DNA of 64,000 bases from Nonomuraea sediminis (GCF_018531495.1 NZ_JAHDTI010000007.1:124001-188000); one strand, 5' to 3'; shown: positions 34,543 to 45,319, numbered from the stretch's first letter. Notes: generated by a model not told the origin, from the letters alone. Numbers and translations: made by a program.

Positions 34543-34556
34543 GCCGGGTACGCTAA

Positions 34557-34577
34557 AGTCTCCCGTTACTGGAGACT
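34557..34577. promoter_or_regulatory. MerR-type inverted repeat operator
   Basis: Perfect inverted repeat with 7-bp arms AGTCTCC (34557-34563) and GGAGACT (34571-34577) and a 7-base spacer. It lies between the divergent L11 paralogue (start 34542) and merR (start 34588), 10 bases before the merR ATG. This is the length and dyad form of MerR-family operators, which sit between the -35 and -10 elements of the activated promoter. Which of the two genes is activated cannot be told from sequence. Confidence 0.75.
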
Positions 34578-34587
34578 CAAGGCAATT

Positions 34588-35526
34588 ATGAGCTACACGA
34601 TCGGCCGCCTGGCGAAGCTGACCGGCCTGCCGGTGAAGACGATCCGCTTCTACTCGGACGCGGGCGTGCTGCCCGAGCGCGAGCGCACTGCCTCCGGCTA
34701 CCGGCTCTACGGCGACGAGGACCGGGCGCGGCTTGAGCTGATCCGCACGCTGAGGGAGATCGGGGTCGACCTGGCCACGATCCGCTCTCTCGGCGACCGC
34801 CGGCTGCGCAACGTCCTCGATCTTCACCTCAAGGCGGTCGAGACGCAGCTCAGATCGCTTCAGCGGACCAGGGCGGTGCTCAGGGCGACGCTCGCCAGGG
34901 ACGGCGATCCCGCCGAGGAGGATCTGCACAGACTCCACGCCCTCAGCCGGGTCGGCGCGGCCGAGATGGAGAACCTGCTCGACGAGTTCGTCGACGAGGT
35001 CGGCGGCGACATCGAGGCTCGGCACGAGTGGCTGACCCACATGCGCGATTGCATGCTCCCCGAACTGCCCGAGGAGCCGACCGCCGCACAGCTCGACGCC
35101 TGGCTGGAGCTGGCCGAACTGCTCGCCGACGAGGAGTTCCGCGACAGCGTGCGCCGGCAGAGCACCGACTTCTGGGAGGAGAAAAAGGATCACGACGCCT
35201 GGCACAAGATCAATGTCGAGATCATGCGGGAGGCGCTGACCGCCTCGCGGGCGGGCATCGAGCCCGGCTCGCCGGAATCCGGGCCGATCCTCGATCGGAT
35301 CCTGGCGGCCATGGGACAGAGCCGCGAGGAGATGCTGCGTGGGTTCGACGAGCACGACCCGCGATCGGCCAGGTTGTGGGAGCTGGTGTCGATCATCCAG
35401 GACACGCCCTGGCCGTCGGAGCCCACGATCGCCTATGGCTGGATCGAGGCCACGTTGCGTCACCCGGCACCACGTACGGCCTCCGGCGCCGGTGGCGCGG
35501 GAGGCCGTACGGCCGAGCGTCAGTAA
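34588..35526 (+). CDS. MerR family transcriptional regulator
   Basis: 312 residues. The N-terminal winged helix is typical (SYTIGRLAKLTGLPVKTIRF, DAGVLPERERTASGYRLY), followed by a dimerisation helix (LDLHLKAVETQLRSLQRTRA). The ~190-residue C-terminal domain is helical, acidic and aromatic-rich (FWEEKKDHDAWHKINVEIM) and is not the TipAS or metal-binding type, so a small-molecule ligand domain of unknown specificity is likely. It is divergent from the L11 paralogue with a dyad operator between. Its stop overlaps the end of the collagenase gene by 7 bases. Confidence 0.9.
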   Translation: MSYTIGRLAKLTGLPVKTIRFYSDAGVLPERERTASGYRLYGDEDRARLELIRTLREIGVDLATIRSLGDRRLRNVLDLHLKAVETQLRSLQRTRAVLRATLARDGDPAEEDLHRLHALSRVGAAEMENLLDEFVDEVGGDIEARHEWLTHMRDCMLPELPEEPTAAQLDAWLELAELLADEEFRDSVRRQSTDFWEEKKDHDAWHKINVEIMREALTASRAGIEPGSPESGPILDRILAAMGQSREEMLRGFDEHDPRSARLWELVSIIQDTPWPSEPTIAYGWIEATLRHPAPRTASGAGGAGGRTAERQ

Positions 35527-37979
35527 CGGGTGGAGATGGTCACGCCGGAGAAGTCGGTGACGGCGTAAAGGCTGATGTAGTTGTAGTTGTTGGCACGCAG
35601 GTTCGTGACGGTGAGGGTCTCGCTGTTGCCGGAGTTGGTGGACCGGGCGGTGTAGGCGCCGGTCGTGGCCCAGGCATTCGGGTTGAAGTAGAGATCGGCG
35701 TTGCCGCTGCCGCCGGAAACCGTGATGGTCAGCGACGTGGTCCCCGAGGGGATCCAGATGTAGAAGTAGGCGTAGTTCACGTTGGTCGCCGAGACGTTGG
35801 CGCGCTGGCAGTTCTTGTCCATGACACGCGTGTCCGACCCGGGGCAGGTCGGCAGGCTGGACGAGCTGACCGTGACGGTCTTGGACGTGGTCGCGGTGGC
35901 GCCTGCGTTGTCGGTGACCTTCAGCGTGACGGTGTAGGTGCCCGCCGCCGTGTAGGTGTGCGCGGGGTTGGCCGAGGTGGACGACGCGCCGTCGCCGAAG
36001 GTCCAGGAGCGGGCGGCGATGCTGCCGTCGGGGTCGGTCGAGGTGTCGGCGAAGGTGGCGGTGAGCCCGCTGGTGTTCACCGTGAACGAGGCGGTGGGCG
36101 GCTTGTTGCCCGTGCCTCCTGAGAGCGTGTCCAGCCAGGCGGTGAAGTCGCCGTTGTAGTTGAGAGACTTGGTGAAGTTGTAGGCGCCGGTGTAGTCACC
36201 CGTCCGGTAGTAGCCCAGCAGCCTGGTCAGGTCGGAGCGGTGCTTCTCGAACATGTACCGGACGGCCAGGTAGCCCCAGTGGTAGGTACGGTTCACGTCG
36301 GTGTTGGCGTACGTGGTGTCGAACAGGGTGCTGAGCGTGTAGGTGTGCTTGGGCGCCTCGTTCAACGCGGCGGTGTAGGCGAGGTTGCGGTAGGAGTAGG
36401 ACACGTACTCGGCCGAGCCCTCGATCCACCAGATGTTCGGCTTGACAGTCTCGGCGGTGAAGTCGCCGTAGGTGTTGTAGCGGCCGTCGAGGTAGTGCGA
36501 GTACTCGTGGTTGAGGTTCCAGATGCGGGCCGCGAAGCCGTTGTCGCCGGAGCTCTGGTAGGCGATGAAGCGCGGCTGGTTGCCCTGCTTGGACGGGTCG
36601 CCCTCCAGATACATCCCGCCGTTGTTGGTGTCGATCCCGTAGATCACTCCGGCGTAGTTCTGGTAGTCGGCGCTGGAGGCGAAGGCGACGACCTCCATGT
36701 TGGTGTTGTAGTCGTCGGCGACGGGCCGGCTGCCGTCCTGGACGAGGTTGTGGAAGTAGGAGTTCTCGTTGAGCATGCTGGCGCAGGCGTCCTGGAACTC
36801 CTGGGTGGTCATCTGCTGGGCCACGATGTGCAGCACGCCCTGCGAACAGGTGTAGTTCTGGGTCAGGACCGCGGCCTTCACCCTGTTGGCCAGGTCACAG
36901 GTGCCGTAGTAGGAGCAGTTGCTGGAGTCCTTGTCGTTGGCGACGACCGCGACCCGCACCCACAGGGCCGCCCGGGTGCCGGTGATGCCGCTGTTGTCGA
37001 GCAGCCACTTGGCCAGCGGGCGCACCTTGGCCTGCAGCCCGGCGTACTGGACGAAGCGGGTCAGCTCGCCGCCCGCGTTGACGTCCAGGAACGCCGAGTC
37101 GCCGCCGAGCAGGTCCAGGTGGCGGGAGGCGAAGTTGTAGACGGAGTCCACGATGGACGGGTCGGCCTGGACGGCGGCCGGGTACCCGGGCGCCCACTCG
37201 CCGCGGAACAGGACGGTGAAGGTGTCGTTCACCGCGTTACGCATGTACCAGAGCGAGTTGTAGGCGTTGGTGTAGGAGTCGAGCAGCCGCTTCACCACCG
37301 ACAGGTAGCGGGCGTTCTCGGAAGCGCTGTCGATCAGGATGACCGCTTCGCCGAGGACCTCGCCGTTGGCGTCGGTGACGTCGTAGGCGTGGCTGTTGGC
37401 GTAGAACGTGTCCAGCGCGCCTTCGACGGCTGAGGTCAGCGCGCTCGAATAGGCGGGGACCGTGTCCGGGTTGTAGAACTGGATGTAGTACCCGGCGCGC
37501 AGGTAGAGCACCAGCTGCTCCGTGCTCGTCGCGTTGGTGCCGTTGTAGGAGGCGGCGTCGGAGCGGAGCGCGTTGGCCACGGTGATCATCTGCGCCTCGC
37601 GGAAGGCGTTGTACTGGTCGGAACCCGTGACGCTGAACAGGGAGTTGATGCAGCTCACGGACGCGGCCTTGATGGCGGCCACCAGGGCGTTCCCGGTGTT
37701 GCCCGTGAAGTCGGAGACCGAACACGCGGCGGCTTGGGCCTTCAGCAGCGCCTTCGGCGCGTTCTCGGCGGGGGAGATGAGCGGTTCGCGCTCCGCGGCG
37801 TGTTGCCGCTGGTTGACCGCGTCGAGCACGTGAGGGTCGGCGACCTTGGTCGCGCCGGAAACCTGGCGGCCGTCCGGCTTGGGCTGGGCGGGAGGAGAGG
37901 CCAGTGCGGGAGTGCTGACTCCCGCTAATACGAGGGCGATGGCGGTCAGCAAAAGGACCACTAATCGTCGAGAGGACAT
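35520..37979 (-). CDS. Secreted M9 family collagenase with PKD and pre-peptidase C-terminal domains
   Basis: 819 residues from ATG 37979, preceded by CAAGGAGAAGACGG. A Sec signal peptide (LVVLLLTAIALVLAGVSTPA, cut after ALA) is followed by an M9N-type activator region (about 100-420) and a gluzincin catalytic domain with HEYSHYLDGR at 491-500 and the downstream glutamate in WWIEGSAEYVS. A PKD domain (PPTASFTVNTSGLTATFADT) and a C-terminal PPC beta-sandwich (DLYFNPNAWATTG) follow; both are usual collagen-binding accessories. The enzyme cleaves triple-helical collagen or gelatin outside the cell. It is divergent from a secreted peptidase and peptide importer operon, with a palindrome between. 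Confidence 0.95.
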   Translation of the reverse strand: MSSRRLVVLLLTAIALVLAGVSTPALASPPAQPKPDGRQVSGATKVADPHVLDAVNQRQHAAEREPLISPAENAPKALLKAQAAACSVSDFTGNTGNALVAAIKAASVSCINSLFSVTGSDQYNAFREAQMITVANALRSDAASYNGTNATSTEQLVLYLRAGYYIQFYNPDTVPAYSSALTSAVEGALDTFYANSHAYDVTDANGEVLGEAVILIDSASENARYLSVVKRLLDSYTNAYNSLWYMRNAVNDTFTVLFRGEWAPGYPAAVQADPSIVDSVYNFASRHLDLLGGDSAFLDVNAGGELTRFVQYAGLQAKVRPLAKWLLDNSGITGTRAALWVRVAVVANDKDSSNCSYYGTCDLANRVKAAVLTQNYTCSQGVLHIVAQQMTTQEFQDACASMLNENSYFHNLVQDGSRPVADDYNTNMEVVAFASSADYQNYAGVIYGIDTNNGGMYLEGDPSKQGNQPRFIAYQSSGDNGFAARIWNLNHEYSHYLDGRYNTYGDFTAETVKPNIWWIEGSAEYVSYSYRNLAYTAALNEAPKHTYTLSTLFDTTYANTDVNRTYHWGYLAVRYMFEKHRSDLTRLLGYYRTGDYTGAYNFTKSLNYNGDFTAWLDTLSGGTGNKPPTASFTVNTSGLTATFADTSTDPDGSIAARSWTFGDGASSTSANPAHTYTAAGTYTVTLKVTDNAGATATTSKTVTVSSSSLPTCPGSDTRVMDKNCQRANVSATNVNYAYFYIWIPSGTTSLTITVSGGSGNADLYFNPNAWATTGAYTARSTNSGNSETLTVTNLRANNYNYISLYAVTDFSGVTISTRY

Positions 37980-38146
37980 TCCGTCTTCTCCTTGGGGGGG
38001 TGAGGAGAGCGGCCGGCCGGGATGCTCGATGTGATATGTAAAATTGCACATGCGACCTTGAATGACAAGGCTCATTTTCTCGGTGTCCACTCCCGAGTGA
38101 GAAAACCTCCGATCGTCACGGTTCGATAACGACAGCCGCCAATCTG

Positions 38147-38170
38147 TGGCATGTGCTATGGCACATGTCA
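38147..38170. promoter_or_regulatory. Palindromic operator between collagenase and peptidase operons
   Basis: Imperfect 24-bp palindrome with arms TGGCATGTGC (38147-38156) and GCACATGTCA (38161-38170) around TATG; 9 of 10 positions pair. A second GCACATG half-site occurs at 38046-38052. Both lie in the 236-base divergent region between the collagenase start (37979) and the tripeptidyl-peptidase start (38216). The palindrome is 46 bases before the peptidase ATG and suits a dimeric regulator such as the GntR protein encoded at the far end of the operon. Confidence 0.65.
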
Positions 38171-38215
38171 CACGATCCCCCTGGCTTCATATCCCCGGGA
38201 CCGAGGAGGGGCACC

Positions 38216-39817
38216 ATGAAAGTGCCGTTAGCCTTACTGACCGCGGTGGTGGCCGCGGTCGCGCTGACCGGCGCCGCGCCGGCGACCGCGGCACCCGAAC
38301 TCCAGGACACCGGCCAGGGCCGGTTGGAGTGGGCGTCATGCGGCGATCAGGACACCCCCGCGCTGCAGTGCGCGATGCTGGAGGTCCCGCTGGACTACGA
38401 ACACCCGCACGGCCGCACGATCAAGATCAAGGTGAACCGCCTCCCGGCCACGGCGCCCGAGGCCCAGCGCCAGGGGCCGATCCTGCTGAACCCCGGCGGC
38501 CCGGGCAACAGCGGGCTCTGGATGCCCGCCTACGTCGCGAGCAAGGTTCCCGCCGACGTCGCCGCCGCCTACGACTGGATCGGGTTCGACCCGCGCGGCA
38601 CCAACGGCAGCGATCCGCACGTGGTGTGCGACCCACACTACTTCGACGCCGAGCGGCCCGACTACCAGGTCGGTCACGGCACCGAGCAGGCCTGGCTGCA
38701 GAGGGCCGCCAAGTACTCCGCCGACTGCGCGGCCGGCTGGAGCTGGATCCTGCCGCACATGACCACCGTGGACAACGCCCGCGACATGGACAGCATCCGC
38801 CGGGCGCTCGGCGCCCAGAAGATCAGCTTCTACGGCGGATCGTGGGGCACCTCGCTCGGCTCCACCTACGGCCAGCTGTTCCCCTCGCGCGTGCGGCGCA
38901 TGGTGCTCGACAGCATCGTCGGACCCACGATCTCGTGGTACGACCACAACATCCTGCAGGACAAGGAGCACGAGCGGCGCTTCCGCGCCTTCGCCGAGTG
39001 GGCGGCCAAGGCCGACAGCGTCTACCACCTGGGCACCGACGCGGACACCGTCATCAAGAAGTACTACGCCGTCGAGGACTCCCTGCGCGCCAAGCCCGTG
39101 CCCGCGACGCCCGCGCCCGGGATGATCGGCCCGTCGGAGTTCGAGGACATCTTCTATTCGGGCGGCTACAACTTCCTGCGCTGGCCGCGGATGGCGACGG
39201 TCCTGTCGGCCTACCTGACCAAGGACGACCCGCGTCCGCTGAACATCGCCTACAACCGCTACGCCGCACCGGGAGCGGACGACGGCGCCTTCCCCAACTA
39301 CAACGCGGTGCAGTGCACCGAGAACGCCTGGCCGCGCGACTGGGAATTCTGGAAAGCCGACCAGGCCAAGGTCAACGCGGTCGCGCCTTTCTACACCTAC
39401 AACAACATGTGGTACAACGCCGCCTGCATGTTCTGGCCCTACAACGGGGGCCCGGGCCGGTTGAAGATCACCGGTCGAGGGCTGCCGCCCGTGTTGCTGT
39501 TCCAGGCCACGGAGGATCCGGCCACGCCGTACGAGGGTGGCGTGGCGATGCACAAGGCGCTGCCCGGCTCCAAGCTCGTCGTCCAGAACGGCGGTAGCTT
39601 CCACGAGATCCTCTTCCACGACAACCCCTGCCTGGACGACACCTTCGTCGCCTATCTGCGGGACGGGACGCTGCCGTCGGGCAACGGCTTCATCGCCAAG
39701 ACCTGCGCGCCCGAGCCCGATCCCACGCCGGTCTACATCGAGCCGACCCCGGCGCTGAAGGCGCAGGTCAGCGGGACCGACCGGGATGTCACGCCGGGCA
39801 CGCCACGGCTCCACTAA
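38216..39817 (+). CDS. Secreted alpha/beta hydrolase, tripeptidyl aminopeptidase-like
   Basis: 533 residues from ATG 38216, with GAGGAGGGG upstream. A Sec signal peptide (PLALLTAVVAAVALTGAAPA, cut near ATA-A) leads into an alpha/beta hydrolase of the Slp/Tap family. The oxyanion segment is LLNPGGPGNSG, the nucleophile serine lies in SFYGGSWGTSLGS, the aspartate probably in FQATEDPATPYEG, and the histidine in NGGSFHEILF; a C-terminal TAP-like domain is present. Such enzymes remove tripeptides from the N-termini of secreted or extracellular peptides. The importer operon begins 34 bases downstream, so it likely supplies short peptides for uptake. Confidence 0.93.
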   Translation: MKVPLALLTAVVAAVALTGAAPATAAPELQDTGQGRLEWASCGDQDTPALQCAMLEVPLDYEHPHGRTIKIKVNRLPATAPEAQRQGPILLNPGGPGNSGLWMPAYVASKVPADVAAAYDWIGFDPRGTNGSDPHVVCDPHYFDAERPDYQVGHGTEQAWLQRAAKYSADCAAGWSWILPHMTTVDNARDMDSIRRALGAQKISFYGGSWGTSLGSTYGQLFPSRVRRMVLDSIVGPTISWYDHNILQDKEHERRFRAFAEWAAKADSVYHLGTDADTVIKKYYAVEDSLRAKPVPATPAPGMIGPSEFEDIFYSGGYNFLRWPRMATVLSAYLTKDDPRPLNIAYNRYAAPGADDGAFPNYNAVQCTENAWPRDWEFWKADQAKVNAVAPFYTYNNMWYNAACMFWPYNGGPGRLKITGRGLPPVLLFQATEDPATPYEGGVAMHKALPGSKLVVQNGGSFHEILFHDNPCLDDTFVAYLRDGTLPSGNGFIAKTCAPEPDPTPVYIEPTPALKAQVSGTDRDVTPGTPRLH

Positions 39818-39851
39818 GACGACACCACTTCTCTCACCCCCGGAGTAACGC

Positions 39852-41513
39852 ATGTCGAAGAAGCGCGGGTTACTCGCAGTTGTGGTTCTTTTGTCAGCTG
39901 TCGGCTGCGGCGGCGGTCAGGGAGCGGCGACGAAGAAGTCGCCGGACGCCAAGGGCGGAACCCTCACCGTGCTGGCCATCAGCGATTTCGCCCACCTGGA
40001 TCCAGCACGGAACTGGACCATGCCGGACATGATGTTCGGCACCCGGCTGCTCTACCGCACGCTGACCACCTACAAGGCGGGCAGCTCGGAGATCGTCCCC
40101 GACCTGGCCACCGACCTCGGCGTCTCCGAGGACGGCGGGAAGACCTGGAAGTTCACCCTCAAGGACGGACTCACCTACGAGGACGGCACTCCCATCAAGG
40201 CCGCCGACATCAAGCACAACGTGGAGCGCTCGATGGCCGCCGACATCAACGGCGGCCCCGACTACGCGCAGAAGCTGCTCGTCGGCGGCACCGACTACAA
40301 AGGCCCCTACGAGGGCAAGCACCTGGAGTCCGTCGAGACCCCGGACGACAGGACGATCATCTTCAGGCTGAAGCGACCGGCGGGCGAGTTCCCCTACACC
40401 GTGACGCTGCCCACCTTCTCTCCCGTGCCGGAGTCGAAGGACACCAAGGTCGGCTACGACAACCGCCCGTTCTCCTCGGGACCGTACAAGATCGAGAAAT
40501 ACGAGCGCGGCAAGGAACTCGTGCTGGTCCGCAACGAGCACTGGGCCAAGCAGACCGATCCGGTACGGCTCGCGCTCCCCGACCGGATCGACGTCAAGCA
40601 GGGCCAGGACAAGGACACCATCACCGACCGTCTCATCGCGAGCGCGGGGGAGGACGCCACCAGCGTGCCGTGGGGTTCGGCAGGCCCGCAGAGCCTGTCG
40701 AAGATCCTGCCCAACCCCCAGGCCAAGAACCGCCTGGTCGGCATGGTGACCGGGTGCACCGACACGCTCGTCTTCAACACCACCAAGAAGCCCTTCGACA
40801 ACCCGAAGGTACGGCAGGCGATCTACTACGCGATCGACAAGGAGTCCGTGCAGACGGCCGCCGGCGGCCCGAACATGTCCGAGATCGCCACCTCCTACCT
40901 GCCGCCGACGATGACCGGCGGCGTCAAGCAGGACGTGTACCAGGCGCCTCCCACCGGGGATGTGGTCAAGGCCAAGGCACTGCTGGCCGAGGCCGGAGTG
41001 AGCACGCCGCTCAAGGTGAAGATGACCGCCTCCAGCGGCTCGAGCAATCCCCTCGAGGTGTCGATCCAGGAGAGCCTGAAGAAGATCGGCGTCGACGTCG
41101 AGATCAACACGGTCGACAATTCCGTCTACTACGACACCATCGGCGACCAGGGCAAGGCCGACGAGCTGGCCACCTACGGCTGGTGTCCCGACTATCCCAA
41201 CGGTTCCAGCTTCCTGCCGCCGATGTTCGACAGCCGCGGCATCAAACCGACCGGCAACAGCGGCAACGTCGCCTACTTCAAGGACCCGGCGATCGACAAG
41301 AAGATCGACGAGACCTACGCGATCACCGACCCGTCCGCCTCCAACAAGGCCTGGCAGGCGCTGGACGCCCAGGTCATGCGGGAGCTGCCGCAGGCTCCGC
41401 TGCAGTGGGGCAAGCGCGCCTACCTCATCGGCAAGAACGTCGTCGGCGCGGTCAACCACCCGGTCTGGGCCGCTCAGCTGGACTACGCCGTCCTCGGCGT
41501 GAAGCCGTCGTGA
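39852..41513 (+). CDS. Peptide ABC transporter substrate-binding lipoprotein (SBP family 5)
   Basis: 553 residues. A lipoprotein signal peptide (KKRGLLAVVVLLSAVGC) has the lipobox cysteine at C19, so the protein is anchored to the outer face of the membrane. The mature part is a large family 5 binding protein (oligopeptide/dipeptide type): LTVLAISDFAHLDPARNWTM, DLATDLGVSEDGGKTWKFTL, and TLVFNTTKKPFDNPKVRQAI are conserved blocks. The next gene overlaps the stop by GTGA. With the secreted peptidase upstream it should bind short peptides, possibly proline/hydroxyproline-rich ones from collagen; the specificity is inference. Confidence 0.93.
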   Translation: MSKKRGLLAVVVLLSAVGCGGGQGAATKKSPDAKGGTLTVLAISDFAHLDPARNWTMPDMMFGTRLLYRTLTTYKAGSSEIVPDLATDLGVSEDGGKTWKFTLKDGLTYEDGTPIKAADIKHNVERSMAADINGGPDYAQKLLVGGTDYKGPYEGKHLESVETPDDRTIIFRLKRPAGEFPYTVTLPTFSPVPESKDTKVGYDNRPFSSGPYKIEKYERGKELVLVRNEHWAKQTDPVRLALPDRIDVKQGQDKDTITDRLIASAGEDATSVPWGSAGPQSLSKILPNPQAKNRLVGMVTGCTDTLVFNTTKKPFDNPKVRQAIYYAIDKESVQTAAGGPNMSEIATSYLPPTMTGGVKQDVYQAPPTGDVVKAKALLAEAGVSTPLKVKMTASSGSSNPLEVSIQESLKKIGVDVEINTVDNSVYYDTIGDQGKADELATYGWCPDYPNGSSFLPPMFDSRGIKPTGNSGNVAYFKDPAIDKKIDETYAITDPSASNKAWQALDAQVMRELPQAPLQWGKRAYLIGKNVVGAVNHPVWAAQLDYAVLGVKPS

Positions 41514-42436
41514 CCACGGCGGTGGCGGAAAGGGCCGCCCCGCGCTCACCGGGCCGCCTCGCACTCGCCAGGCTGCGCGGGGACCGGCCCGCGGTCGGCG
41601 GGCTGGTCATCGTGCTGACGCTGATCCTGCTCGTGGCGCTGGCCCCGGCCATCACCGCGTGGACAGGCTGGGCCCCGGAAACCTTCGACAAGGCGGCCAT
41701 CGACCCCAACCTGGGCGGCCTCCCCAGGGGTTCCTGGGGAGGCATCGGCGCCCGGCACCTGCTTGGCGCCGAGCCGGTGACCGGCCGCGACGTGCTCAGC
41801 AGGATCCTGTACGGCGGGCAGATCTCCCTGCTGATCGCGCTGCTGGCCACGGCGATCACCGTGGTCACCGGCGTGGTGCTCGGCCTGCTCGCCGGCTTCC
41901 TCGGCGGCTGGGTCGACGCGGCGATCAGCCGCGCCATCGACCTGCTCATGTCCTTCCCCAGCCTGATCTTCATGATCGCCGTGCTCTCGGTGGTCAGGGA
42001 CGTCAACCGGATCGTCCTGCTCGTCACGGTGCTGGCCGTGTTCGGCTGGACCGTGGTGGCGCGGATCGCCCGCGGGCAGGTGCTGACGCTCAAGCATCGC
42101 GAGTACGTCGAGGCCGCGCGGGTCGGTGGCGGCATGACCGGCCACATCCTGTTCAAGGAGATCCTGCCCGGGCTCACCGCGCCGATCCTCGTCTACGCCA
42201 CGCAGGCGATTCCGGCCTACGTCGGCGCGGAGGCGGCGCTCAGCTTCCTCGGCGTCGGCGTCCGGCCGCCCACCCCCTCCTGGGGTCAGATGATCAACAA
42301 CGCCCGGGGCTGGTTCATGACCGACCCCGTCTACCTGGCCGTGCCCTGCCTCTTCCTGGGACTCACCGTGCTGGCCTTCACCCTGCTCGGGGACGGTCTG
42401 CGCGACGCCTCCGACCCCAAGGCGGTGCGCGGGTGA
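41510..42436 (+). CDS. dppC: Peptide ABC transporter permease, DppC-like
   Basis: 308 residues from GTG 41510, overlapping the lipoprotein stop. It has about six helices and the binding-protein-dependent transport loop EYVEAARVGGGMTGHILFKE near residue 200 that docks with the ATPases. An N-terminal cytoplasmic leader precedes GLVIVLTLILLVALAP, and the periplasmic HLLGAEPVTGRDVLSRILYG segment is typical of DppC/OppC. The stop overlaps the next permease gene (GTGA). It forms the membrane pore together with the DppB-like protein. Confidence 0.93.
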   Translation: MTTAVAERAAPRSPGRLALARLRGDRPAVGGLVIVLTLILLVALAPAITAWTGWAPETFDKAAIDPNLGGLPRGSWGGIGARHLLGAEPVTGRDVLSRILYGGQISLLIALLATAITVVTGVVLGLLAGFLGGWVDAAISRAIDLLMSFPSLIFMIAVLSVVRDVNRIVLLVTVLAVFGWTVVARIARGQVLTLKHREYVEAARVGGGMTGHILFKEILPGLTAPILVYATQAIPAYVGAEAALSFLGVGVRPPTPSWGQMINNARGWFMTDPVYLAVPCLFLGLTVLAFTLLGDGLRDASDPKAVRG

Positions 42437-43412
42437 TCGCCTACACGCTGCGCCGCCTGGGCGCCATGGCACTGATCCTGCTCGCCATCTGCGCCATCAC
42501 CTTCGCCGTCTTCTACCTGCTGCCCGACGACCCGGCGCTGGACGCCTGCGGCAAGACCTGCACCAGCCAGCGGCTGGCCGACGTCCGGCACGCGATGGGC
42601 CTCGACCAGTCCATGCTCACCCAGTTCCTGTCCTACCTGGGTGGGATCTTCGCCGGCCGTACCCTGGGGACGACCGGCCTGGAATGCCCCGCGCCCTGCT
42701 TCGGCTACTCCTGGCAATACGCGCGCCCGGTGTGGGACCTGCTGATCGACCGGCTCGGGCCCAGCGCCTCCCTGGCCGTCGGCGCCGCCGTGCTCTGGCT
42801 GGTCGTGGGCGTGACCCTGGGTCTCGTCGCGGCCCTGCGCAAGGGCTCGCTGCTGGACCGGGGCATCGTCCTGTCCGCGCTGACGGCGACGTCGGTGCCG
42901 GTCTACCTCATAGCCGCCCTGCTGATCTACTTCGTGATCCTCAGGAGCGAGCTGCTGCCCTTCCCCGACTACCAGCCCGTGCTGGACGATCCCGGTGCCT
43001 GGGTCAGCAGCCTGATCCTGCCGTGGATCGCGCTGGCCGCCCTGTACGCGGCCATGTACGTCCGGCTCACCCGCGCCTCGATGATCGAGACGATGGCGGA
43101 GCCGTACATCAGGACGGCGCGAGCCAAGGGCTTGCCTGAGCGCACCGTGGTGGTCAAGCACGGCCTGCGCTCGACCATGACGCCGATCCTGACCATCTTC
43201 GGCATCGACCTGGGCGGCCTGCTCGCCGGAGCCATGATCACCGAGACCATGTTCGGGCTGCCCGGGCTGGGCAAGCTCACCTTCGACGCGATCGCCAAGT
43301 CCGACCAGCCCGTGGTGCTGGGCGTGACCCTGCTCGCCGCCTTCTTCGTCACTCTGGCCAACCTCGTCGTCGACCTGCTGTACGGCGTCATCGATCCGCG
43401 GGTGAGGTACTC

Positions 43413-43416
<4 letters not shown>
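42433..43416 (+). CDS. dppB: Peptide ABC transporter permease, DppB-like
   Basis: 327 residues from GTG 42433. Six helices follow the N-terminal YTLRRLGAMALILLAICAIT; the EAA loop is PYIRTARAKGLPERTVVVKH near residue 235, ahead of MTETMFGLPGLGKLTFDAI-like sequence (ITETMFGLPGLGKL). It is of the DppB/OppB type. The gene is translationally coupled to both neighbours (GTGA before, ATGA after). The order substrate-binding, DppC, DppB differs from the common DppB-DppC order. Confidence 0.93.
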
Positions 43417-44368
<952 letters not shown>

Positions 44369-44372
<4 letters not shown>

Positions 44373-45310
44373 CCCGCCCGCCGGGTGCGCCGTTGCTGGC
44401 CGTACAGGATCTGGGCATGACCTTCCGCGGCGGTGTCAGGGCCGTCGACGGGGTCGGCTTCGAGCTCGACCAGGCCGAGACGCTCGGCCTGGTCGGGGAG
44501 TCGGGGTGCGGCAAGTCGACCACGGGCAGGATGATCGTCCGGTTGCTCGAGCCCACCTCGGGAGGCGTTCACCTGAACGGGCGCGACATCACGCACCTGA
44601 GCCAGCGGGAGCTGCTCCCGTCGCGCGGGGACCTTCAGATGATCTTCCAGGACCCGTTCTCCTCGCTCAACCCGAGGCAGACGGTGCGGCAGATCATCTC
44701 GGGGCCGCGCAGGCTGCTCGATCGGCGGCAGGTCGTCGACCTGCTCGAGCGGGTGGGGCTGGCCGCCGAGCACGCCGACCGGTTCCCGCACGAGTTCTCC
44801 GGCGGGCAGGCCCAGCGCATCGGCATCGCCCGCGCGCTGGCCTCGGCGCCGAAGCTCGTCGTCTGTGACGAACCGGTCTCCGCGCTGGACGTCTCCATCC
44901 AGGCGCAGATCGTCAACCTGCTCGCCGACCTGCAGGCTGAGCTGGGGCTGGCCTACCTGTTCATCGCGCACGACCTGTCGGTGGTGCGGCACATGTGCAC
45001 CCGGGTGGCGGTGATGTACCTCGGCAGGATCGTGGAGATCGGGCCGGTCGCGGCGCTGTACCCGGATCCGGCCCACCCCTACACCCGCGCCCTGCTGTCG
45101 GCCGTACCCGTGCCGGATCCGGACATCGAGGCGACGCGGGAGCGGATCGTGCTGCGTGGCGATCCGCCCTCGCCCGCGGCGCCGCCCTCGGGCTGCTCCT
45201 TCCACCCGCGGTGCGCGCTCGCCCAGGAGCGCTGCCAGGTGGAGGAGCCGGCCCTGCGGGAGGTCCGGGGACGGCACGTCGCCTGCCACTTCGCGGAGCA
45301 GGGCTCCTAG
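44369..45310 (+). CDS. dppF: Peptide ABC transporter ATP-binding protein, DppF-like
   Basis: 313 residues from ATG 44369. Walker A GESGCGKST, signature FSGGQAQRIGIARALASAPK, Walker B LVVCDEPVSALD, and the switch histidine in IAHDLSVV. The C-terminal oligopeptide extension (CSFHPRCALAQERC) is present. It is the second ATPase that pairs with DppD in heterodimeric peptide importers. It is the last transporter gene; the GntR regulator starts 72 bases later. Confidence 0.94.
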
Positions 45311-45319
45311 GGAGATGGC

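Noticed and set aside
35520..38171. Longer collagenase frame starting at 38171
   Set aside because: The extra N-terminus has no signal-peptide character and crosses the divergent promoter; ATG 37979 has a good ribosome-binding site and a normal Sec signal.
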